Translations under genes and position numbers: made by a program
Shown here: piece after piece, positions 7,974 to 17,339 of the stretch
Layout of the letters: each line of letters starts with the position of its first letter
Numbering within the stretch: position 1 is the stretch's first letter
Source of the DNA: Candidatus Bathyarchaeota archaeon
GTDB taxonomy: Archaea > Thermoproteota > Bathyarchaeia > TCS64
Assembly (NCBI GenBank): GCA_018396865.1
Contig: JAGTRB010000009.1
Location: forward strand, 1 to 64,000
Direction: 5' to 3'
DNA length: 64,000 nt
The notes under the pieces: model-generated
Seen by the model: only the letters and a program-made list of their open reading frames with translations
What the model was told of the DNA's origin: nothing
The model's database searches: none

Positions 7974-8987
7974 ATGGTCTGCACTGTGATCGTTGATGGG
8001 TTCTTCGGTGACAGTGGGAAGGGGAAGATAGTGTCATACCTCGCGTATGCCGACGATGTTGATTACTGCGCGAGGGGTGGGGTTGGGCCCAACGCAGGTC
8101 ACACTGTGACTCTGCGGGGGAGGGTCTTCAGGCTCAGGATGCTCCCCTCAGCCTTCGTAAACCCAGAGACGAGGCTCCTGATCGGCCCCGGGGTCGTCGT
8201 AAATCCCGAGATAGTCCTCAGGGAGATCTCAGAACTCGAGGTGGCGGGCTTTAATGTGGAGAAGAGGTTTGGACTGGATGCCCAGTGCGCCGTGATAGAG
8301 CCCAGGCACATTGAGGCGGATAGGGGCGGCCACTTGGGAGAGGTTATCCAGACCACGGGGACTGGTACGGGACCCTGCAACGCCGATAGGGCTCTGAGAA
8401 GGGCCAAGCTCGCCAGGGATGAGCCATCGCTGAAGGGGTTCCTAGCCGATGTCCCCTTGGAACTCAACCAAGCCCTAGACAAGGGTATGGATGTCCTTGT
8501 GGAGGGGACACAGGGGACGTACCTGAGCCTATACCATGGAACCTATCCATATGTAACCTCTAAGGATGTCTGCTCCTCCGCCGCCTGCTCGGATGTTGGG
8601 ATAGGCCCCACGCGGGTGGACGAGGTTATAATGGTATTGAAGTCTTATGTGACGAGGGTCGGGGCAGGCGAGCTCCCCGGAGAGCTAACCCCTGAGGAGG
8701 CCAGGAGGAGGGGGTGGGAGGAGTATGGGACGGTCACGGGGAGGCAGAGGAGGGCCGCCCCCTTCAACTACGAGTTGGCTAAGAGGGCTGCGATGATCAA
8801 CGGGGCGACCCAGATAGCCCTAACAAAGCTTGATACCCTCTACCCAGAATGCAGGGGTGTCAGGGATTATGGTTCGCTAGGTCAGGAGGCCAGAGGCTTC
8901 GTGGAGAGCATTGAGTCCCAGCTCGGGCTTCCGGTGACCCTTATAGGGACAGGGCCCGATATAGAAGAGGTGATAGATCGGAGGTAG
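7974..8987 (+). CDS. purA: Adenylosuccinate synthetase, short archaeal form
   Basis: It joins IMP and aspartate using GTP to give adenylosuccinate, the first committed step to AMP. The 337-residue protein has the phosphate loop GDSGKGK (residues 11-17), where most relatives have GDEGKGK. Other family motifs are GPNAGHTV, TGTGTGPCNADR, EGTQGTYLSLYHGTYPYVTS and TGRQRR. The length fits the deleted archaeal form (about 340) rather than the ~430 of bacteria. It converges on dnaJ with one base between stop codons. Confidence 0.95.
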   Translation: MVCTVIVDGFFGDSGKGKIVSYLAYADDVDYCARGGVGPNAGHTVTLRGRVFRLRMLPSAFVNPETRLLIGPGVVVNPEIVLREISELEVAGFNVEKRFGLDAQCAVIEPRHIEADRGGHLGEVIQTTGTGTGPCNADRALRRAKLARDEPSLKGFLADVPLELNQALDKGMDVLVEGTQGTYLSLYHGTYPYVTSKDVCSSAACSDVGIGPTRVDEVIMVLKSYVTRVGAGELPGELTPEEARRRGWEEYGTVTGRQRRAAPFNYELAKRAAMINGATQIALTKLDTLYPECRGVRDYGSLGQEARGFVESIESQLGLPVTLIGTGPDIEEVIDRR

Positions 8988-8988
8988 G

Positions 8989-10140
8989 TTAAACTCTGCG
9001 GTGCCACGGCCTCCACCTATTGGTAGCCACCTCATCCCCCAGCTCCTTGGCGAGCTCCTCGAGAAGCTCCCTCTGCCTTTTGGTCAGCCTCTCGGGGACC
9101 TTAACCCTGATGTTTACCAGCTGATCACCCCTCCCATAGTTGCCTCTTATCCCCTCCCCTCTAAGCCTTATCATTGTTCCACTCTGGGTTCCTGGGGGGA
9201 TCCGCACCTTCGCCTCCCCCCTGAGGGTGGGCACGGTTATCTCAGCCCCGAGGGCGGCCTGTGGGAAGCTAACCTCCGCGTCGTAGACGACGTCTAGGCC
9301 TCTCCTGACGAGGTATGGGTGGGGCTTGACCCTGACGGTTACATAAAGGTCGCCTGGAGGACCGCCGTAAGGCCCATCATCGCCCTGCCCCCTGAGGATC
9401 AGGCTGTCACCGTCCTCGATCCCCGGAGGGACCCTCACCTGGAGCTTGGTCCTAGACTCCTCTAGGCCGCTTCCTCCGCACCTCCTGCAGGCCCTCTCCG
9501 GTATCTCACCCCTCCCATCGCATCTATTGCATGGCATGACCCTTATCAGCTGGGCGAATCCTGAGTAGGACCTCTCCTCAATCCTTCCGGTGCCGTTGCA
9601 CCTCGGGCATTTTAGGAGGCGGCTTCCAGCCTCAGCCCCAGAGCCCCCGCAGGAGCTGCACCTCCTCATCCTTGGGAGGGCTATCTCCACCTCAGCCCCG
9701 TTGGCCACCTGCTCAAGGGTAACTTCGATCTCCGCCTCGAGGTGGCGCCCTCTCCTTGGGCCTACCTGGACCTGCTGGAATCCGAATCCGCCGAAGCCCC
9801 CTCCGAATATCCTCTCGAATAGATCCTCGAAGTCGAAGCCGAACTCTGAGAAGATGTCCCTGAACACGGTCCTGTTGAATATGTCCTCGGGCCTGTACCT
9901 TCCCTGGATGCCCTCGAAGCCATAGGCGTCGTACTGCTTCCTCTTCTCAGGGTCGGAGAGTACGGCGTAGGCCTCGGAGATCTCCTTGAATTTCTCCTCA
10001 GCCCCGGGCTCCTTATTCCTGTCTGGATGGTATTTTAGGGCTAACCTGTGGAATGCCTTCTTTATCTCCTCCTGGGAAGCGTTCCTGTCGACCCCTAGGA
10101 TCTCATAGTAGTCCTTCTTACCAGCCGACAACGCCCTCAA
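8989..10140 (-). CDS. dnaJ: Chaperone DnaJ (Hsp40, type I)
   Basis: The full type I architecture is present. The J domain spans residues ~10-75 with HPD at 38-40. It is followed by a Gly/Phe-rich linker, then four zinc-binding repeats ([32 protein letters not shown]), and the substrate-binding C-terminal domains. It stimulates DnaK ATPase and delivers unfolded proteins. Neither dnaK nor grpE is adjacent. The TTG at 10140 gives the longest frame. GGTGG just before it is better spaced for the TTG at 10131, so the start may be three codons in. Confidence 0.95.
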   Translation of the reverse strand: MRALSAGKKDYYEILGVDRNASQEEIKKAFHRLALKYHPDRNKEPGAEEKFKEISEAYAVLSDPEKRKQYDAYGFEGIQGRYRPEDIFNRTVFRDIFSEFGFDFEDLFERIFGGGFGGFGFQQVQVGPRRGRHLEAEIEVTLEQVANGAEVEIALPRMRRCSSCGGSGAEAGSRLLKCPRCNGTGRIEERSYSGFAQLIRVMPCNRCDGRGEIPERACRRCGGSGLEESRTKLQVRVPPGIEDGDSLILRGQGDDGPYGGPPGDLYVTVRVKPHPYLVRRGLDVVYDAEVSFPQAALGAEITVPTLRGEAKVRIPPGTQSGTMIRLRGEGIRGNYGRGDQLVNIRVKVPERLTKRQRELLEELAKELGDEVATNRWRPWHRRV

Positions 10141-10195
10141 CCACCCCGGGGAGGTCCCCTAACTCAAGACCATCGATATCAACCAATGGACATCC

Positions 10196-10204
10196 TTATA
10201 TATA
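10196..10204 (-). promoter_or_regulatory. TATA box for dnaJ
   Basis: The minus strand reads TATATATAA, a near-consensus archaeal TATA box. It predicts a start near 10174 and a leader of ~35 nt containing GGTGG. Confidence 0.55.
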
Positions 10205-10289
10205 CATCCTAGTCCGGAAGATGAGAGAAACTACGAGGCCTATTTAAAATTTTTCTATCGATTATCTTCTAATATACCTCACCTTATTA

Positions 10290-10320
10290 GGAGAAGGGAT
10301 TAAATGACAACTCCTTCTCC
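10290..10320. promoter_or_regulatory. 8-bp inverted repeat between dnaJ and the HypE-like gene
   Basis: GGAGAAGG (10290-10297) pairs exactly with CCTTCTCC (10313-10320) across a 15-bp AT-rich loop. The element lies in the 340-bp divergent intergenic region, so an operator is more likely than a terminator. The rest of this gap is AT-rich with no gene visible. Confidence 0.35.
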
Positions 10321-10480
10321 AAACTAAGTTTTTATCTTGGATTTTAGAAGTCCCAGCCCCCTTAGAGGAGGCTATCTTCACGAAATCTAAAGAAAAGATA
10401 AACAGTTAAACAAATCAAATACAGTTGAGTTAGAGGCTAAATCGACAGAGATATATCTAGAATATCTGATATCAACGAGG

Positions 10481-11533
10481 TTGGGAGCGCCTTTGAGCCG
10501 CAGATTTCCCACAGGAAAGGTTCCAGTCGAATGGCTGAAGAGAGCGGTGTTCAATAGATTAGGCATCCCCTCCAGTAGGGTGCTAAGGGGGCCAGGGGTT
10601 GGGGAGGACGCCGCCATCCTCGAGATGGGGGATCGGGTTCTCGCAGTCGCTGCCGACCCTATCACGGGGGCCGTGGAGGACATCGGGAGGCTCATGGTCC
10701 ACATTAACGCCAACGACATAGCCTCATGCGGGGTCCGCCCTAGATGGCTCCTATGCATCATAATGCTCCCCGAGGGCTCCGGCTCAGGCCTGCTGGAGGG
10801 GATAATGGAGGATATCCACTCAGCATGCTGCGAGGTCGGGGTCAGCCTTATAGGGGGCCACACCGAGACCGTGCCGGGGCTTGACCGGCCCATCCTATCG
10901 GGCTTCATGATGGGAGAGGCCGAGAAGGGTGGCTACGTAACCTCCTCCGGGGCCTCCCCAGGAGACGTGTTGATAATGACTAAATCGGCGGGGATCGAGG
11001 GAACCGCTGTCCTAGCCAAGGACCTCAGCTGGGTCCTCAAAGGGCTTGTGGGAGAAGATATCCTCAGACGAGCGGAGGGTATGCTCAACCTGATAAGCGT
11101 TGTTCCAGAGGCGATGAGGGCTATGGAGGCCGGAGGGGTCCACTCCCTCCACGACCCAACCGAGGGGGGCATCCTCAACGGGGTCTGGGAGATGGCTGAG
11201 GCCTCTGGGATAGGGGTTGAGATCTGGGAGGCCTCAATACCAGTGGCTTCGGAGACTAGGGCGATATGCGAAGCCCTCTCCATAGACCCCCTCAAGCTCC
11301 TAGGCTCAGGGGCCCTCCTCATATCGGCAGAGCCGAGCAGGGCAGGAGGCATAATCTCAGCCGTGGGGGATGCTGGGGTTAAGGCCACGGTGATAGGCAG
11401 AGCTAAGGAGAAGGATGAGGGGCGCATCCTGGTGAGGGAGAGCGGTGAGAGGACCCGTATAGAGGCGGTGGAGCAGGACCACCTCTACATTGTCTTGGAT
11501 AGATATGGTATGGGAGCATCATCAAAACCTTAA
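10481..11533 (+). CDS. AIR synthase-related (PurM/HypE-like) ATP-binding protein
   Basis: The 350-residue protein follows the PurM/ThiL/HypE/SelD superfamily: GVGEDAAIL (ATP/Mg binding), VAADPITG, NANDIASCGVRP, SLIGGHTETV and, late, HDPTEGGILNGVWEMAEASG. It is HypE-like but lacks a C-terminal cysteine motif needed for hydrogenase maturation, and no hydrogenase genes are present. The substrate is therefore unknown. It starts a plus-strand run of five genes; the start is TTG. Confidence 0.8.
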   Translation: MGAPLSRRFPTGKVPVEWLKRAVFNRLGIPSSRVLRGPGVGEDAAILEMGDRVLAVAADPITGAVEDIGRLMVHINANDIASCGVRPRWLLCIIMLPEGSGSGLLEGIMEDIHSACCEVGVSLIGGHTETVPGLDRPILSGFMMGEAEKGGYVTSSGASPGDVLIMTKSAGIEGTAVLAKDLSWVLKGLVGEDILRRAEGMLNLISVVPEAMRAMEAGGVHSLHDPTEGGILNGVWEMAEASGIGVEIWEASIPVASETRAICEALSIDPLKLLGSGALLISAEPSRAGGIISAVGDAGVKATVIGRAKEKDEGRILVRESGERTRIEAVEQDHLYIVLDRYGMGASSKP

Positions 11534-11569
11534 ATCCAGAATCGCCCCATCTAGTCCACGGAAGCCATA

Positions 11570-13141
11570 TTGTCTCCTGAACATCGAGTAGCCATTCTTG
11601 GGGGCACCCTGATAGACGGCACAGGCCGCCCCCCAATACAGGACTGCTCCATAATCCTGGAAGGCGAGAGGATAGTCGCCTCTGGGAGGAGGGGCGAGGT
11701 GGAGGTTCCAAGGGATGCGGAGATAATTGATGCGTCCGGCGGGACTGTCCTGCCGGGCTTCATCGACGCCCACACCCACTTCCTCTGGATGGGGATCGGG
11801 ATGGTCAGGTTCGTGGACATGAGCTCAGCCCTCTCCCTCTCAGAGGCCCTCACCCAGGTAGAGGCGAGGCTCAGGGAGACCCCTAAAGGTGAATGGGTCC
11901 TCGGGAGGGGGTGGGATGAGAGCAAGTGGCCTGAGAGGCGCTACATAACCAAGGAGGATATAGACCCCTTCTCCCCCCACCATCCAGTGATGCTCACAAG
12001 GGTGGACGGCCACCTGGTCACCCTGAACTCCAAGGCCCTCGAACTCGCCGGGATAACCAGGGATACCCCAGACCCACCCGGGGGTAGGATAGACAGAGAC
12101 CCCGCAGGTGAGCCCACGGGCATCCTACGAGACGCCCGCCACCTCGTCGAGAGGGTCATACCTCCCCCCACCATGGAGACCGCATTGGAGGGGTTGAGGA
12201 GGGCCTGTGACCTAGCCCTGAGGCTGGGGTGCACGGGGATTCATGACGCGGGCCTAGACTCCTTCGGCCTTGAAGCTTACCAGACAGCCCTGGAGAAGGG
12301 GATCCTTAAGGTGAGGGCATACCTCATGGTTAGGGGCGAGACCGCAAAAGCGGCAGAGGATCTCGGCCTTAGAACGGGCTTCGGATCGGACTTCCTGAGG
12401 CTTGGATCGGTGAAGCTCATAATGGACGGATCCCTAGGCGCCCGAACCGCAGCCCTATTCGAGCCCTACCAAGACGATCCATCAACCAAAGGATTGCTTG
12501 TCTCGAGGCCTGAAGACCTTGAGGAGGAGGCGAGGAGGGCCCACAGGAGGGGCTTCCAAGTCGCCATCCACGCCATAGGGGACAGGGGGATAGAGCACTC
12601 GATAAACATCATAGAGGAGGTCCTCAGGGGCTCCCCGAGGAGGGATCACCGCCACAGGATAGAGCACTGCGAGGTGATGACCACAAACCAGATAGAGAGG
12701 CTCAGACAGCTCGGCATAATAGCCTCCATGCAGCCCAACTTCGTGGGAGAGTGGAGCGGCCCAGGGGGGATGTACGAGGCCCGCCTAGGAGCCGAGAGGC
12801 TGAGGATGAACAACCCCTACAGGGCCCTCCTCGACGAGGGGATCCATGTAGCCTTTGGATCCGATTGCATGCCCTTCAACCCAATATACGGCCTCTGGTC
12901 CGCCCTCAACCATCCGATAAAGGAGAGCCGGATAGGGCTTGAGGAGGCGGTCAGGTGCTACACCTTGGAGGCTGCATACGCGTCCTTCATGGAGGGGCTA
13001 ACGGGGAGCATAGAGCCGGGGAAGCTCGCAGACATAGTCATCTTAGATGAAGATCTCACCAGGATCAAGTCTGAAAGGATAAGGGAGGTGAAGGTGAGGA
13101 TGACCATAGTCAACGGCAAGATCCTATACTCCAAGGATTAA
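11570..13141 (+). CDS. YtcJ-like metal-dependent amidohydrolase (paralogue of the gene at 17908)
   Basis: The 523-residue protein has the Amidohydro_3 layout: N-terminal composite beta-sandwich, metal motif HTHFLWMG (HxH) after GFIDAH, a middle barrel with KLIMDGSLGARTA, AIGDRGIEHS, RIEHCE, and FGSDCMPFNPI. The sandwich closes with GSIEPGKLAD. YtcJ-like enzymes hydrolyse C-N bonds but natural substrates are mostly unknown. It shares 47 identical bases with the opposite-strand paralogue near 18017. It lies 36 bp after the HypE-like gene; the start is TTG. Confidence 0.88.
   Translation: MSPEHRVAILGGTLIDGTGRPPIQDCSIILEGERIVASGRRGEVEVPRDAEIIDASGGTVLPGFIDAHTHFLWMGIGMVRFVDMSSALSLSEALTQVEARLRETPKGEWVLGRGWDESKWPERRYITKEDIDPFSPHHPVMLTRVDGHLVTLNSKALELAGITRDTPDPPGGRIDRDPAGEPTGILRDARHLVERVIPPPTMETALEGLRRACDLALRLGCTGIHDAGLDSFGLEAYQTALEKGILKVRAYLMVRGETAKAAEDLGLRTGFGSDFLRLGSVKLIMDGSLGARTAALFEPYQDDPSTKGLLVSRPEDLEEEARRAHRRGFQVAIHAIGDRGIEHSINIIEEVLRGSPRRDHRHRIEHCEVMTTNQIERLRQLGIIASMQPNFVGEWSGPGGMYEARLGAERLRMNNPYRALLDEGIHVAFGSDCMPFNPIYGLWSALNHPIKESRIGLEEAVRCYTLEAAYASFMEGLTGSIEPGKLADIVILDEDLTRIKSERIREVKVRMTIVNGKILYSKD
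12983..13029 (+). repeat. 47-bp stretch identical to the complement of 18017-18063
   Basis: This segment of the first amidohydrolase gene is identical base for base to the complement of 18017-18063 in the second. It encodes the shared SFMEGLTGSIEPGKLA region. The surrounding coding sequence is similar but much less identical. Confidence 0.85.
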
Positions 13142-13167
13142 AGCATCTAGGTGGTGGGAGTTCTAGT

Positions 13168-14115
13168 TTGTACAAAGAGATAGAGACCATAGCATGTGTG
13201 GGAGCTGGCCTTGTAGGCCAGGGATGGGCAGCCATATTCGCCCTAAAGGGGTTTAAGGTCATCCTCGAAGACCTGGAGTCTGAGAAGCTCGATGAGGCCC
13301 TTAGGAGGGTGAGGGGCCACATACGTTTCCTCGTCGAAGCTGGTCTAGGTGAGGATGCCGAGGGGGCGATAGGAAGGGTCAGGGTCACAACAGACCTCCA
13401 GGAGGCAGTCAAGGGGTCTGATTATGTCCAGGAGTCGATCTACGAGAGCTACGAGGCGAAGAGGTCGGTTTACAGGGAGATGGATGAGGCCGCGCCGAGG
13501 GAGTGCATCCTAGCCAGCAGCACCTCAGGCCTCCTGATGACCGAGATCCAGAAGGCCGCACGAAGGTTTCCAGAGAGGTGCATCGTGGCCCATCCCTGGA
13601 ACCCAGTCTATCTAATTCCCCTAGTTGAGATCTGCCCAGGTGAATTGACATCAAAGGAGACCATCTATAGAACCAGAGATCTCATGGAGAGGATAGGGAA
13701 GGTGCCTGTGGTTCTGAGGAAAGAGGTTCCTGGATTCATAGGGAACAGGCTCTCCGCCGCCCTGTGGAGGGAGGCCCTAGACCTCGTGGATAGGGGGGTG
13801 GCCTCAGTCGAGGATGTCGACAAAGCGGTCTGGGCTGGACCTGGGTTGAGGTGGGCATTAATGGGCCCCTTCATGACATATCACCTTGGGGGAGGGGCTG
13901 GCGGAATAGGGTACCTGATGAGGCATATAGGCCCCACGAAGGCCGCCTGGCTTGAGACCATGGCTAAGTGGACCAAGACACCCGAGACAGCTGTGGAGAA
14001 GGCGATAAATGGTGTGGAGGAGATGACCGGCGGCAGGCCTGTAGAGGAGCTTGAGAGGTGGAGAGACGAGAGGCTTGTCAACCTACTTAAACTCCTTGGA
14101 GAGAAACGGTTTTAA
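13168..14115 (+). CDS. 3-hydroxyacyl-CoA dehydrogenase family oxidoreductase
   Basis: The 315-residue protein has the NAD-binding motif GAGLVGQGWA (residues 11-20), an acidic residue ending the second strand (LEDLE), and the catalytic-region motif AHPWNPVYLIPLVEI. The C-terminal helical domain contains RKEVPGFIGNRL. The single-domain layout and the W in HPWNP resemble L-carnitine dehydrogenase and lambda-crystallin rather than beta-oxidation multienzymes. The substrate is probably a small 3-hydroxy acid or its CoA ester. The TTG start follows a strong GGTGGTGGG ribosome site. Confidence 0.85.
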   Translation: MYKEIETIACVGAGLVGQGWAAIFALKGFKVILEDLESEKLDEALRRVRGHIRFLVEAGLGEDAEGAIGRVRVTTDLQEAVKGSDYVQESIYESYEAKRSVYREMDEAAPRECILASSTSGLLMTEIQKAARRFPERCIVAHPWNPVYLIPLVEICPGELTSKETIYRTRDLMERIGKVPVVLRKEVPGFIGNRLSAALWREALDLVDRGVASVEDVDKAVWAGPGLRWALMGPFMTYHLGGGAGGIGYLMRHIGPTKAAWLETMAKWTKTPETAVEKAINGVEEMTGGRPVEELERWRDERLVNLLKLLGEKRF

Positions 14116-14144
14116 GCGCCCTCTTCACTTCGACCCTGAAAATC

Positions 14145-14426
14145 ATGGGAAAGTTGATAACCGTTGAGGTAATAATTCGGGGAGACATAATAGAGAGGAA
14201 TATAATCCTGAAGCTTGCGAACAGGCTGAGGGATTCTAGGCTAAGGGCCGACTTCAGCAGCTGCATAGCCGTCCCACCCTTCCTCATGGCCGTCGAGAGG
14301 AGATACCCAAGCCTAGCCGTTCTCTACGCCACAGTCGACATCGAGGACCTATTCCAGTTCAAGAGCCTCATCCAAGGTCTATGTATGGAGGAGGGCTGCG
14401 TCATCCACTCCATAAGGGAGCTGTGA
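14145..14426 (+). CDS. Hypothetical protein, 93 residues
   Basis: No family is recognised. The product alternates predicted strands and helices (LITVEVIIRG, IILKLANRLRDS, LAVLYATVDIEDLFQF) and ends with CMEEGCVIHSIREL, giving a small alpha/beta domain with three Cys. A TATA-like GTTTTAAG at 14108-14116 predicts a leaderless ATG here. It sits 10 bp before the SLC13 transporter gene, so the two are probably cotranscribed. Confidence 0.65.
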   Translation: MGKLITVEVIIRGDIIERNIILKLANRLRDSRLRADFSSCIAVPPFLMAVERRYPSLAVLYATVDIEDLFQFKSLIQGLCMEEGCVIHSIREL

Positions 14427-14436
14427 GGATTCCAAA

Positions 14437-15819
14437 TTGAGGGCTGCTAGGAGGGCCATCATAACAACTGCGGTGGCGGCCGCCGCAGCCACAGCATATC
14501 TCTCCACACCAGCCTTTCTAGATCAAGGGGAGAGGGCGGCCCTGGTCGTGCTTATAGCCGCTGCGGGGCTCTGGATAACCGAGGCCGTCCCCCTCGTCGC
14601 CACAGCCCTGCTCATCCCCCTCCTCCAATCCCTCTTAGGGGTCCAATCCTTCGGAGACAGCCTGAGGCCATTCTTCGACCCCGTTGTCATGCTCCTCCTC
14701 GGGGGTTTTCTCCTAGCGGCATCCGTCGAGAAATACGACCTAGATGAGTACCTCGCATCCCAGGTCGTCTTCAGGGTTAAGGCGGACGTCCGGATCTTGC
14801 TCTTGGTGATGATGATCGCCACCATGAGTCTATCCCTCTGGATAAGCAACACGGCCGCGGCGGCGATAATGATGACCCTGGCCCTGAAACTCGTGGAGGG
14901 GGCTGAGGAGGCGGATAACTTCCCGAAGGCCCTTGTCCTCGGGATAGCCTACTCGGCGACCGTGGGTGGCGTTGGAACCCTTGTTGGAACCACCACGACA
15001 GCGATGGCCGCCGGCACCCTGAAGAGGCTCGCAGGGGTCGAGATATCATTCCTAGGGTGGATCCTCTACGGCCTCCCCGTATCCCTCCTCATGGTCCTGG
15101 CCGCCTGGCTCCTCCTCCTCTTCCTCTTCCCCTGTGGAGGGAGGAAGCCTCCCACCCCTGAGATGGCTATGAGGCCCCTTAATAGGAGGCAGAGGCTCAC
15201 CCTCGCAGTTTTCGCTTTATCAATCATCCTATGGCTTACCGAGAGGATTCCCGATCCCCTGATCCCTTTGGTAGGTTGGAGGGGCCACGGCCTCTCTTCC
15301 AACGTAGTGGCGGCCGTTATAGCCATAATCCTCTTCTTCTCAGGGCTCTTGGAGGAGAGGGACCTCTCCAGGGTTAACTGGGGTGTCCTGATCCTCATTG
15401 GTGGGGGCCTGAGCCTCGGAGAGGCGCTGGAGGTATCTGGGCTTATGAACAGGATTGGTGAGGCCCTTCTCATCCTCACAAGAGGGGCGGCCACTTGGCT
15501 CATAGTGCTGATAGTCTCCTTCTTCGGGCTTGCGATCACCGTTATGGCGAGCAACACCGCCAGTGCGGCCATATTTCTCCCTATAGCCATAGGGATAGCA
15601 TCCTCGACTGGCCTCAGCCCCGCCATCCTTGCAGCCATAGTGGGGATAACAACGAGCCTGGACTTCATGCTTCCCGTGGGCACCCCGCCGAACGCTATAG
15701 CCTACAGCACGGGAAAGGTGAGCCTAAGGGAGATGATCAAGGCGGGCCTCATACTGGACATCTTTGGAGGCCTAATAACCTCCGCCCTAGCCATAACCAT
15801 ATGGCCTCATATCTCCTGA
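14437..15819 (+). CDS. SLC13/DASS family anion transporter
   Basis: The 460-residue protein has about 11-12 membrane segments and both duplicated SNT signature motifs of the DASS family: WISNTAAAAIMM (~residue 129) and MASNTASAAIFLPI (~residue 370). These motifs form the dicarboxylate and Na+ sites. Likely substrates are C4-dicarboxylates, citrate or sulfate-like anions. The TTG start follows the stop of the preceding gene by 10 bp with GTGAGG ahead of it. It could import organic acids for the catabolic enzymes upstream. Confidence 0.9.
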   Translation: MRAARRAIITTAVAAAAATAYLSTPAFLDQGERAALVVLIAAAGLWITEAVPLVATALLIPLLQSLLGVQSFGDSLRPFFDPVVMLLLGGFLLAASVEKYDLDEYLASQVVFRVKADVRILLLVMMIATMSLSLWISNTAAAAIMMTLALKLVEGAEEADNFPKALVLGIAYSATVGGVGTLVGTTTTAMAAGTLKRLAGVEISFLGWILYGLPVSLLMVLAAWLLLLFLFPCGGRKPPTPEMAMRPLNRRQRLTLAVFALSIILWLTERIPDPLIPLVGWRGHGLSSNVVAAVIAIILFFSGLLEERDLSRVNWGVLILIGGGLSLGEALEVSGLMNRIGEALLILTRGAATWLIVLIVSFFGLAITVMASNTASAAIFLPIAIGIASSTGLSPAILAAIVGITTSLDFMLPVGTPPNAIAYSTGKVSLREMIKAGLILDIFGGLITSALAITIWPHIS

Positions 15820-15826
15820 ACCGTCC

Positions 15827-17008
15827 TCAGACCTTCACGCCCGCCTTAAGGACGGCTAGACCCCCGGCATATATCGCTAAGCCTATTATGAAGATGCTGG
15901 TCAGGCCAAGCCCTGAGGCTATATAGGCCGCGATCACGGGCGCCACAACGCCCATAACCTCCCCTGGTAGGAAGAAGAGGGAGTACCCAAGCCCCCTCCG
16001 CCTGCTAGGGGATAGGCTCGCGACGATCGCGGAGTTTGCCGCCATTCCAAGGGTGTTGCAGAACCCGTAGGCTAGGTACAAGATCACGAACCCCGCCACA
16101 CCTGGGGATATAACCGCGGCGCCTAGGCATATGTAGGCCATCCCAAGCGAGATCATAAGCCATCTCTTCTCCCCAAGCCTCGAGGCCACCGCCCCCCCTA
16201 TCGGGGCGGCTGCAAGCCCGAGTAGGGAGCTGCTTCCGAATACCAAGCTCGCCAGGGCCTCCCCGAGCCTCCTGTTCTCCACGAGGTAGATGGGGAGGAA
16301 GACCTCTATCATCTGGGCCGCCATGTTCCTCAACCCGGTGTAGAATAGGAAGAAGATCATGCTCGATGTGAAGATGGAGCCCCCTTCGATCTTGCTGCCT
16401 ATCTCCCCATCCTCCTTGAGATCCTCCGTTGGCTCAGACCTTAATCTCGAAACGGCGAGCATTCCAAGCAGTATGGGGAAAGCCCAGAAGAGGTAGACCT
16501 GCCTCCAGCCGAGCGCGAAGATCCCCATGAGGATGCTCACGGATATCGGGCCCAAGGCCATCCCTAGGGTTCCCCCCGCCCCATGGATCCCAAGCGCCTT
16601 TGACCTGTCTCTAGGTCTGAACATCTTCGTCGTGAAGCTGTATGAAGCCGGGTGATACATGACCGTGTTTATGTAGACAAGGCTTACGGCGACCGTCAAC
16701 ATCTCGGGGTTTATGGTCTGGCTCGCCAATAGGCTTCCGAGAATGGCTAGGGTGAAGCTTAAGATGATCATCCTCTTCGAACCGAAGCGGTCCGAGAGGA
16801 GCCCAGTCGGGATGCCGAGTAGGGCCTGGCAGAGGAATGGGATGGCCGCGATGACTCCGAGCTGCTGTAGGGATAGGTTAAACTCCCTCCTTATAGTGGG
16901 GAATAGGGCTAGGTGTATCCTCTGGAATACATGCGTCAATGTATGGGTAACCGTCATGACTATCAGCCCATAGCTGAGAATCCCCACGCTCCTCTGAGAG
17001 GCCTTCAT
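15827..17008 (-). CDS. Major facilitator superfamily transporter
   Basis: The 393-residue protein has twelve predicted membrane segments. The MFS loop 2-3 motif appears as GLLSDRFGSKRM, with related GGAVASRLGEKRW in the second half. The first helix contains HTLTHVFQRIHLALFPTIRREF. The substrate is unknown. It converges on the SLC13 gene with a 7-bp gap. Confidence 0.9.
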   Translation of the reverse strand: MKASQRSVGILSYGLIVMTVTHTLTHVFQRIHLALFPTIRREFNLSLQQLGVIAAIPFLCQALLGIPTGLLSDRFGSKRMIILSFTLAILGSLLASQTINPEMLTVAVSLVYINTVMYHPASYSFTTKMFRPRDRSKALGIHGAGGTLGMALGPISVSILMGIFALGWRQVYLFWAFPILLGMLAVSRLRSEPTEDLKEDGEIGSKIEGGSIFTSSMIFFLFYTGLRNMAAQMIEVFLPIYLVENRRLGEALASLVFGSSSLLGLAAAPIGGAVASRLGEKRWLMISLGMAYICLGAAVISPGVAGFVILYLAYGFCNTLGMAANSAIVASLSPSRRRGLGYSLFFLPGEVMGVVAPVIAAYIASGLGLTSIFIIGLAIYAGGLAVLKAGVKV

Positions 17009-17339
17009 CGCAATCTCCCTTGAGACTCATAGAGGAGCCCCATAAACCCTATTTAAGATTATCACGTTCATGAGCCCCAACTTCACCCTATAAAAGTAGG
17101 GTTTGAATTATCCGCTTGGAAAAGCTCGGAAAAGAACCTTAAGAAGGTTGAGCCTTAATCATCTGAACTGATTAGCTAGGGTTACCTCCTCTTTGGATTT
17201 TCGAATTTATGGGGCAGAGCCTCGCATTAAACCTTTATTTTCTATTATGAAGAATATTAATATCAGATCACGAAAGATTCGTTATTGATCTCGGTTTTCC
17301 TCAAGATTTAAATTTTCAGGTGCGGTCAGCCTGTATCAA
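17009..17339. other. Intergenic region with divergent promoters
   Basis: This 331-bp AT-rich gap separates the MFS gene and the HD-domain gene. GATTTAAATTTT near 17304-17315 lies about 30 bp before the ATG at 17340 and is a plausible TATA box. I see no RNA gene or repeat. Confidence 0.4.

Noticed and set aside
10481-11533. Calling this gene hypE outright
   Set aside because: The HypE C-terminal cysteine motif and all hydrogenase genes are missing, so only the superfamily can be supported.
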